NCBI GenBank assembly: GCA_008501785.1
Contig: QQUD01000204.1
Location: 1-11,382 of the forward strand
DNA: 11,382 nucleotides
From: Chloroflexota bacterium
Lineage (GTDB): Bacteria > Chloroflexota > Anaerolineae > Promineifilales > Promineifilaceae
Direction of reading: 5' to 3'
Position 1 is the first letter of the stretch; every line of letters starts with the position of its first letter. Under the pieces are notes generated by a model, which saw nothing but the letters and a program-made list of their open reading frames with translations, did not search any database and was not told the DNA's origin. The position numbers and the translations under genes are program-made. Below are positions 5,829 through 11,382 of the stretch, in pieces.

Positions 5829-6956
5829 CTAAGATGTAGGTGTTTCAGTCGGAACGGCCGTATCAGCCGGAACGGCCGTTTCCGTCGGCACAGCCACTGG
5901 CGTATCCGTCGGCAGGGGCGTCCATGTCTCGGTCGGCATGACTGTTGCGGTGGGGGTAAAAACGGCCGTTGGCGCTTCCGTCGGTCCCGGTGTTGGGGTC
6001 GATGTAACCGTACCAATTGGTGTCGTCACCGTCGTCGTTTGCGTAGGTTGTATGGTTGGTGTTGTGGTTATCAAGCCAGTTGGCTGAATAGTTGGTGTAA
6101 ACGTAGGCGTGCCTGAAGGATCAAACGTTGGAGTCGCCGTTGCAGTCACCGTTAGTGTCGCCGTTGGTGTCATCGTGACTGTGCTGGTTGGCACACTAGT
6201 CAGCGTCACTGTTAGGCTAGGCGTCACTGTCACATCTGGCGTTCCAGATGCGACTAAGGTCGGGGTTTCCGTAGCAGGAGAGGCAGTCACAGTTGCTGTA
6301 AGTGATGGCATCAGGCTCGCAGTCGGTAATGCGGGTGGCACTAAAAGTGGTGGCAAAAATATTTGCTGACCCGCAGTCAAAGAAGTCCCACCCAGGCAGT
6401 TCACATCCAATACCCGATAGACAGCAACACCTCGGTTAAGTGCTAACCTAAACATCGTATCACCTGGCTGCACAATATAAAGACGCCACCCAGCTGGGAT
6501 AATGCAGGTAGGTGGTTGAATCGCTACCGTAGGCAAATAAATTCGCGTACCGGGCGTCACAAATTCTACAGACAAACAGTTTGCCTGACGGATCATTTCA
6601 GCCGTTGTGCCATTTTTAAGGGCAAGTGAATTTAAAGAATCACCGGGCTGCACAATATATTGCCGCCAGTTTGCGGGATAATCGCAGGTCTGAAGCACCA
6701 CCGAGACCACTTCTTCGGGTGTTGCAGAGGGAACGGCCGTTTCTGTCGCAGTGGGGACGGGTGTGGCAGAGGGGTGTGGCACAGGTAAAGGCGTACTGGT
6801 TGCCTCAGTAATCAAACCATTTCCTGCAACCGGTTGCGCTGTCGGCAGCAAACGCAATTCCAAATAATCAAATTGCGACAACAACAATCCAACCATCACC
6901 GTAAAGATAACGCTGCCAACAACAACCAAATTCGTGCGCCAGTTACTTGTTGCCAT
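5829..6956 (-). CDS. Membrane-anchored twin-LysM protein with Thr/Pro-rich tail
   Basis: This 375-aa protein starts with one hydrophobic helix (residues 10-27), a signal anchor, so the rest is probably outside the membrane. Two LysM domains follow (about 99-142 and 159-202), each with YIVQPGDxxxxLALxxG and an NCL...G...I.LP ending; LysM binds N-acetylglucosamine polymers such as peptidoglycan. Each is preceded by CxxPAxW and contains a second Cys (Cys91/Cys127 and Cys151/Cys187), probably a disulfide per domain. A linker (50-82) and a tail (203-375) are rich in Thr, Pro, Ser and Val, like a cell-wall-spanning or glycosylated stalk. ATG 6956 overlaps the upstream kinase stop as TGATG and has AAGGAA just before it. 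Tight coupling suggests that the kinase homologue and this protein act together at the envelope. Four ACGGCCGT sites encode TAV units here. Confidence 0.85.
   Translation of the reverse strand: MATSNWRTNLVVVGSVIFTVMVGLLLSQFDYLELRLLPTAQPVAGNGLITEATSTPLPVPHPSATPVPTATETAVPSATPEEVVSVVLQTCDYPANWRQYIVQPGDSLNSLALKNGTTAEMIRQANCLSVEFVTPGTRIYLPTVAIQPPTCIIPAGWRLYIVQPGDTMFRLALNRGVAVYRVLDVNCLGGTSLTAGQQIFLPPLLVPPALPTASLMPSLTATVTASPATETPTLVASGTPDVTVTPSLTVTLTSVPTSTVTMTPTATLTVTATATPTFDPSGTPTFTPTIQPTGLITTTPTIQPTQTTTVTTPIGTVTSTPTPGPTEAPTAVFTPTATVMPTETWTPLPTDTPVAVPTETAVPADTAVPTETPTS
5832..6350 (-). repeat. Low-complexity Thr/Pro/Val coding tract
   Basis: This stretch encodes the C-terminal tail of the LysM protein. 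It is an irregular succession of short TPT, TVT, TAT, PTE and TAV units with no fixed period. The base composition is skewed toward GT on the plus strand, which also creates meaningless open frames there. Three ACGGCCGT sites fall within 116 bp (5854, 5872, 5962). Confidence 0.6.
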
Positions 6957-9415
6957 CAATTCCTTTCTGGCACCTTTCCATTTTTTTGTAAAACTGAAGA
7001 ATTCCCAACACTATTTATCGGAATCGGGAACAAAAGCAAAAACGTACTCCCTTCCCCTACTTCACTTTCTAACCAAATTCGCCCCCCGTTCACCTCGGTT
7101 AAGGTGCGTGCCATATACAAACCGGCTCCAGTATCACCCAAACCTGCAATCAACGGCATATCGGCACTGTGCTGCGGAGCAAATACGCGGGGCAAATCAT
7201 CAACCGCAATGCCCCCACCTTTGTCTTTAATTGAAAGCTGAAAATAGTGTACATATTCTTCTAGCGAATCAGGGCCACCAGGAACCTTGTTAATCGTAGC
7301 AGAAATCATAATACGGCCGTCTGCATCGGTAACTTGACAGGCATTCCCCAGCAAGTTGTTCATAATCTGGTGTAATTCTTGACGATTAACAGCCAAAGGG
7401 GGTAAATCTTCAGCAATATCCATATCTAAATTAAGCCGTTTTTCGCGAACTTGGGTAATGATGCTAGAAACGGCCGTTTCTAACACCTCGCGCACATCAA
7501 TCCGTTCCTCAGTTTCCACAGCCGGATGCACTTCTCGAATAGCGTGCTGCACAATTTGTTCTAGCAGCGCCCCCATCCGCTCGTTATTTGCCTTTACCCG
7601 TTTTAACAAATCACGCTGACGCACACCCAGCATTCCCACCGTTTCATTCAGCATTAAATCTGTAAAACCGGCAATGGATGTCATTGGAGTCCGTAACTCT
7701 TGCACCAAAGAAATCATCACAGGGTCCGTTGTTTCGTCATCAAGCTGAATCACTTGTCTTTCCAACTCTTCAATACGGGACTGCGCTTCTTCAAGCTGGC
7801 CCGAGTAGCGCGTAATGGTCAGCATCACCCATTCTGAACTCAGCCCACCTTCACCAGCCGACGCTAATGCCATTGCCTCTTCAGCCTCAATCAACGACTC
7901 TCGCAGCGTCTCGACTTCTTGCTCCAATGCCGCCACCCGTTCATCATGGTTAATCCGTTCAATTTCTTCTAGCGTTGCGGCCAAATCATGCGCCCGTTTC
8001 CCAGCTGCAGCCGAGCGTTTTTCAGCTTGCGTCAACCGATTTTGCGTGATTTCAAGCTGCTCTTGCAGTTTTTTACGGGATTCTTCAAGGGCTATCACAC
8101 GACCACTAACGGCCGTTTCCATCACGGGCGGCGCAGACGGGGCGTCAACAACCACAACCGCCTCTTGCTCTTCCAATTGATCCATCGAATTCGTCAATGA
8201 AGTCACTAAAAATTGTGCCAGAGGTGGCACCATTTGCCGATCTGCCTGCGATATTTGATTGATCCCTTCCGCTTCTGCCAGGATAAGAAGGCCAACAGGT
8301 CTTGCATCACCATGCAAAACCTGTATCACCATCGCACCAAATCGACTCATTTCCATCGCTTCATAGAGCTTGTGCAATTGACCCGCACCGGCTCCATCTG
8401 GACGTAATTCAACTGTCTGATTTTGATTGATGACAACTTGTAAAGGTGACCAGTCTGACACGAGCAATTGCGTTTTCAAGGGACCATCTTGACCCGGTTG
8501 CGGTAAATTGGTGGTAAAGTGAAGGCGATTTTGTCGCTCGTCTGTAAATGTGCCTATGGCAACCAGCGGCGCTTTCACCAAGGACGCAGCCAAAGTGACT
8601 GCATTTTGCAACATACCCTCTTGATCGGTTGCCAAAATAGTTTCCGCAGCTTGTTGCAATGCATTCTGAATCATTTCAGCAGGTGAAAGTGCAGACCGCT
8701 GTGCAATAAGCAGTGGTAAAAGGGCATTTCGGTATGCAAAAACAGCCCATATCGGAAAAGCAATCAAATTTCCCAACCGAATCCAGTAGGTTACATTTGT
8801 TTCGGTGGCCAGAATTTCAGGAAAATTCAAAAAATGAGCAGCATGTGTGACCAGCAGTACAGACAATATTGCGGGGCCTAGGCTATTACGAAAACGCTTG
8901 TTTGATAAAGAAAGGACAAGTCCCCCACTCAAAACGAGGAGCTGCAGCAGCCCCCAAATTCTGGCCTGAATCGTACTGTTGTAGGCTATGCCACTTGCCG
9001 ACAACTCTTGCCATGTTTGTGCAAACGATATACTCATTGCACCTGCAATCAAAACCCCCAGCAGTAACAGCAAGTTCACTAAATGAGGCAATCTATCAAA
9101 ATGGGGAACCAATGCCCACACGAGGAAGAAGACGGTGATGGTATTAAATGTCTGCTCCATGAGGGGAATGACGGCCGTTCCCAGCAAAAAATTATCAGCC
9201 AGTACCAAGCTAACTGCCAGGCGTATCAGCTGTGTTAGAAAAACAACTACTGCCGCAATCATGCTTCGTGCTGCAATGCGATGGTCTCGACTGCGCCGCC
9301 AATGACTATAAGAAATAGCGAACACTGCTTGCAGGGCAAATAAAGTGACCAATCGATACACAATGGACCCTGGTGGTTCACTTAAAAGCTGGATGATCTG
9401 GCGTAATATCGTCAT
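6956..9415 (-). CDS. Seven-helix/GAF sensor histidine-kinase homologue lacking the phospho-accepting His
   Basis: This 819-aa protein has about seven hydrophobic helices in residues 17-236, then a GAF-like domain (about 245-410), a long coiled coil (about 438-560), a HisKA-like helix pair (566-628) and a HATPase_c domain (about 675-800). The ATP lid looks functional: N-box NNLLGNACQ (Asn691), DKGGGI (Asp731) and GLGDTGAGL (758-766). The H-box reads SLVQELRTPMTSI, so Gln572 replaces the His that is autophosphorylated in H-E-L-R-T-P kinases. It may be a signalling scaffold, or may modulate a partner kinase. ATG 9415 is used rather than TTG 9427, because AAGGA (9432-9428) abuts the TTG but is 12 nt from the ATG. 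No response regulator is in the window; its downstream partner is the LysM protein. Four ACGGCCGT sites are present. Confidence 0.88.
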   Translation of the reverse strand: MTILRQIIQLLSEPPGSIVYRLVTLFALQAVFAISYSHWRRSRDHRIAARSMIAAVVVFLTQLIRLAVSLVLADNFLLGTAVIPLMEQTFNTITVFFLVWALVPHFDRLPHLVNLLLLLGVLIAGAMSISFAQTWQELSASGIAYNSTIQARIWGLLQLLVLSGGLVLSLSNKRFRNSLGPAILSVLLVTHAAHFLNFPEILATETNVTYWIRLGNLIAFPIWAVFAYRNALLPLLIAQRSALSPAEMIQNALQQAAETILATDQEGMLQNAVTLAASLVKAPLVAIGTFTDERQNRLHFTTNLPQPGQDGPLKTQLLVSDWSPLQVVINQNQTVELRPDGAGAGQLHKLYEAMEMSRFGAMVIQVLHGDARPVGLLILAEAEGINQISQADRQMVPPLAQFLVTSLTNSMDQLEEQEAVVVVDAPSAPPVMETAVSGRVIALEESRKKLQEQLEITQNRLTQAEKRSAAAGKRAHDLAATLEEIERINHDERVAALEQEVETLRESLIEAEEAMALASAGEGGLSSEWVMLTITRYSGQLEEAQSRIEELERQVIQLDDETTDPVMISLVQELRTPMTSIAGFTDLMLNETVGMLGVRQRDLLKRVKANNERMGALLEQIVQHAIREVHPAVETEERIDVREVLETAVSSIITQVREKRLNLDMDIAEDLPPLAVNRQELHQIMNNLLGNACQVTDADGRIMISATINKVPGGPDSLEEYVHYFQLSIKDKGGGIAVDDLPRVFAPQHSADMPLIAGLGDTGAGLYMARTLTEVNGGRIWLESEVGEGSTFLLLFPIPINSVGNSSVLQKNGKVPERN

Positions 9416-9445
9416 ACTAAAAATCAATCCTTATGTTGACAACAG

Positions 9446-9454
9446 ATTATAGCA
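9446..9454 (-). promoter_or_regulatory. Extended -10 promoter of the kinase-LysM pair
   Basis: The minus strand reads TGC-TATAAT (9454 to 9446): a perfect -10 with the TGn extension. The -35 region is poor, as is common with extended -10 promoters. Transcription would start near 9439, giving a leader of about 24 nt that contains the AAGGA site at 9432-9428. This is the best promoter match in the window. Confidence 0.6.
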
Positions 9455-9571
9455 TAACAAAATATTTCAGTTATTGCAGTAAATTTTGAGTAAAGGCATC
9501 AACAGTAATACGTTCATGAGAAACGGCCGTTTCCCCAATCCTTACAAACCAAATATTGATAGAATGGCAAC

Positions 9572-11227
9572 ATGGGAAATATTGGCTCAATGAACCGCGC
9601 AGCACAAATCAAATATCTACAGCAAAATCCTGATGTCAGTGTCCTAATTATTGGAACAGGCATCAATGCTGTTGCGCTTTTTCGAGAGCTTGCACTGCAA
9701 AATATTGATGCTGTGCTGGTAAACGACCAAGATTTTGGAACAGGTTCCACCCTTGGCGTCTCACACTTGGTTCATGGCGATATTTATTATCGGGAAAATG
9801 GCGGATTTCAACTGGTTAAAAATGCGGTTGTGGAACGCCAGCGTTTGTTAAACAACGCACCTCACATTGTGAAACCGCTGCCCACAATCGTTCCCATATT
9901 TCGCTGGGTAACAGGCCGATTCCACATTCCAATCAAACTGCCCCAAGAAGCTGACAAAACAGGGCGACGCGGCATGTTTTTTACCCGTCTCGGCTTGATG
10001 CTGCAAGACAAATTTCTTGAATCAGATGGGGTTTCTTTCAAACATCAATTTGCTTTTCGCAAAAAATCATTAAAACAATTTCCGCGTTTAAATCCAGATA
10101 TTTTAGGGACCGTTTCCTATTACAATGCGACGATTTCTGCGCCAGAACGACTCTGCATGGATTTGTTGTGGGATGCTTACCAATCTCATTCAAATGCAGT
10201 TGCACTGAATCATGTTCAATCTATCAACTTTGAAGGCAATATCGTCTCTCTGACAGACAGTATCGACAACACTACCATACAATTACTTCCCAAACTCGTC
10301 ATTGAAGCACAAGATTGCATGAACGCAACTGAGACTAGAAAGCTGCATAAGTGGCTACATTTGGTGATAGAGCACCCAGAATTGCGAAACATTATTGGTG
10401 AACGGTCTTTTTTCTTTGAATTCGAAGACGGCCGTTTCATCCGCATTTGCGCCTATCATCGGCGCATTTTACTCAGCACATCCCATTTCACATCTGATGC
10501 CTCACCAACTGACGAACCGATTACGGTCGATGATAGTTTAAAAATGGTGCAGCAGCTTTTCCCGACTCTCACCGTCGCAAGCTCAAACATTCTTTACCAA
10601 AAAAGTGATTGCTACCCCCTCGCCCCAGACAATTCACACCAACTGCACATTACCAAAGCCGGAACCCGCGCTCAGTTCCCAATTTTGCATTTACAAGGCG
10701 GCAACTGGACCACATTCCGGGCCAAAACAGCCCAAATTGTAGACCTGGTACTAGAAGCCTTTGGCAAAACACGGCGGCAAAACACAGAAAATATGCCAAT
10801 CGGTGGCGGCAAAAAATACCCCCGAGACCGGGATGAAAGATGGCGCTGGCTGCACAAACAATCACGTGAATATGAGTTGGCATTTGAGCATGTCAAACTG
10901 CTTTTCGGCCGTTACGGTACACGCGCACGAGAGGTGGCTGCCTATCTGGCAACCGAACCAGATGCACCCTTGAAATATCATGCAGATTATACGGTGAGAG
11001 AAATCGCTTATCTGGCGGACTTAGAGCAGGTTGCGCACCTCGATGACTTAATTTTGCGCCGCACTTGCATCGGCAAACTTGGCGAAGCCAACGCAGATTT
11101 GGTTGCTGAAATCGGCCAAATTGTCAGCAAAACGCTAGGCTGGTCATTCGAGCGAACCCAGCAGGAAATTGAACGAACGTTTATGATGCTGGTTGAAGAA
11201 CATGGTGTCGCACTTTATCAAGAATGA
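9572..11227 (+). CDS. GlpD-like FAD-dependent oxidoreductase with altered substrate site
   Basis: This 551-aa protein follows the FAD-dependent glycerol-3-phosphate dehydrogenase (GlpD/GlpO) plan. It has a dinucleotide-binding start VLIIGTGINA (residues 24-33), then DFGTGST...SHLVHGDIYYRENGGFQLVKNAVVERQRLL (54-93), matching the GlpD segment after the FAD site. GGNWTTFRAK (376-385) is the GGKxTTYR region, and a helical C-terminal domain (about 422-545) contains YTVREIAYLADLEQ...DDLILRRT. Residues known to bind the substrate in GlpD appear changed: HGGLRY to HGDIYY (Tyr72), VRPL to CYPL (Tyr348), SRxH to SHQL (His356) and GGK to GGN (Asn378). FAD binding seems kept, though the NATG segment is degenerate (AQDCMNA, 246-252). 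It is probably an oxidase or dehydrogenase for another substrate. ATG 9572 or ATG 9590 could start it; neither has a good Shine-Dalgarno. One ACGGCCGT site lies inside and one 42 bp upstream. Confidence 0.8.
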   Translation: MGNIGSMNRAAQIKYLQQNPDVSVLIIGTGINAVALFRELALQNIDAVLVNDQDFGTGSTLGVSHLVHGDIYYRENGGFQLVKNAVVERQRLLNNAPHIVKPLPTIVPIFRWVTGRFHIPIKLPQEADKTGRRGMFFTRLGLMLQDKFLESDGVSFKHQFAFRKKSLKQFPRLNPDILGTVSYYNATISAPERLCMDLLWDAYQSHSNAVALNHVQSINFEGNIVSLTDSIDNTTIQLLPKLVIEAQDCMNATETRKLHKWLHLVIEHPELRNIIGERSFFFEFEDGRFIRICAYHRRILLSTSHFTSDASPTDEPITVDDSLKMVQQLFPTLTVASSNILYQKSDCYPLAPDNSHQLHITKAGTRAQFPILHLQGGNWTTFRAKTAQIVDLVLEAFGKTRRQNTENMPIGGGKKYPRDRDERWRWLHKQSREYELAFEHVKLLFGRYGTRAREVAAYLATEPDAPLKYHADYTVREIAYLADLEQVAHLDDLILRRTCIGKLGEANADLVAEIGQIVSKTLGWSFERTQQEIERTFMMLVEEHGVALYQE

Positions 11228-11347
11228 TTTTTTACATGAAAGATGCTTATTGCTAATTGTTGATGACCATAGGCGACAACGGATAAAAACAAGGAACAGA
11301 TAAAATCGGTATGGTTCAAAAATAAATGGATGATCTTTACACATTTT
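11228..11347. other. Non-coding tail after the oxidoreductase gene
   Basis: No credible gene, promoter or terminator hairpin is visible here. The open frame on the minus strand across this stretch overlaps the end of the oxidoreductase and has no family features. Confidence 0.4.
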
Positions 11348-11382
11348 GGGCGACCACAAGGGTCCGCCCCTACAGGGGTGCA
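11348..11382. repeat. Dispersed palindromic repeat, cut by the window end
   Basis: GGGCGACC (11348-11355) pairs with GGTC-c-GCCC (11361-11369) around a short loop. A second small hairpin CCCC-TACA-GGGG (11367-11378) overlaps its 3' arm. The GCCCC-TACA motif resembles the end of the element at 4171-4224. Elements of this form are frequent between genes in Chloroflexota as I remember them. The right end lies outside the window. Confidence 0.5.

Larger units (their letters stand above)
172..10435. repeat. Highly iterated palindrome ACGGCCGT, 21 copies
   Basis: Perfect copies begin at 172, 372, 703, 1949, 2309, 2860, 3176, 3687, 4575, 5234, 5442, 5854, 5872, 5962, 6733, 7313, 7470, 8109, 9171, 9523 and 10428. 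A random 8-mer is expected about 0.17 times in this length. Flanks prefer GAA on the left and TTC on the right. Two copies (172, 9523) lie upstream of genes; the other 19 are in coding sequence on both strands. The pattern is like cyanobacterial HIP1 but the sequence differs. The core CGGCCG is symmetrical and contains GGCC, a common methylase target. Confidence 0.9.

Noticed and set aside
6109..6369. 86-codon Val/Thr-rich open frame on the plus strand
   Set aside because: It is the mirror of the low-complexity Thr/Pro tail of the LysM gene. The repetitive composition explains the lack of stops.
6834..7241. 135-codon plus-strand open frame over the kinase-LysM junction
   Set aside because: It overlaps the ATPase domain and the signal anchor of two well-supported genes and has no recognisable motif.
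9542..9565. TTACAA and TAGAAT as promoter of the oxidoreductase gene
   Set aside because: The spacing between hexamers is only 12 nt, and the -10 would lie 6 nt before the ATG.
1..11382. Phage, plasmid or transposon cargo
   Set aside because: No integrase, transposase, replication or structural gene is seen. The iterated palindrome is present in nearly all the genes, which suggests long residence in one genome.

Overview
The window looks like chromosomal DNA of a free-living bacterium, most likely a Chloroflexota of the Anaerolineae type. That placement is inferred from three things. One is a membrane-anchored protein with paired LysM domains and a long Thr/Pro tail. Another is a sensor kinase with the variant box ELRTPMTSI. 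The third is intergenic palindromes of the GGGCGA...TCGCCC-TACA kind. No rRNA or other phylogenetic marker is present. Base composition is close to half GC. I see no tRNA, CRISPR array, transposase or phage gene.

Layout. At the left edge (1-257) are the first codons of a minus-strand gene cut by the window, and a divergent promoter region. A plus-strand run (258-2389) encodes a membrane-tethered Mrr-type nuclease, a nitrilase-superfamily amidohydrolase and a class I methyltransferase, spaced 30 and 2 bp apart. After a structured intergenic region (2390-2673) come a histidine phosphatase and a nucleotidyltransferase-fold protein that overlap by one base (2674-4082). A 269-bp spacer packed with nested inverted repeats precedes an M20 metallodipeptidase (4352-5734). 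A long palindrome, probably a two-way terminator, separates this gene from a convergent minus-strand pair. That pair (9415 down to 5829) is a seven-helix/GAF sensor histidine-kinase homologue and a LysM/Thr-Pro-rich surface protein, joined by a TGATG overlap. Divergent from it is a GlpD-like FAD oxidoreductase (9572-11227). The window ends inside a dispersed palindromic repeat.

The most striking signal crosses all the genes. The 8-bp palindrome ACGGCCGT occurs 21 times in 11.4 kb, against about 0.2 expected by chance, often extended to GAAACGGCCGTTTC. Nineteen copies lie in coding sequence, where they are read only as Thr-Ala-Val (13) or X-Gly-Arg (6) and never in the third frame. This resembles the highly iterated palindromes of cyanobacteria (HIP1) but with a different sequence.

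Two enzymes carry changes at key positions. The kinase homologue has Gln where the phospho-accepting His should be, although its ATP-binding boxes look intact. The GlpD-like protein has lost the basic residues that hold glycerol-3-phosphate in GlpD. I do not see a complete recognised defence or biosynthetic system. The best candidates for undescribed biology are the iterated palindrome, the His-less sensor coupled to a surface LysM protein, and the re-purposed GlpD paralogue.
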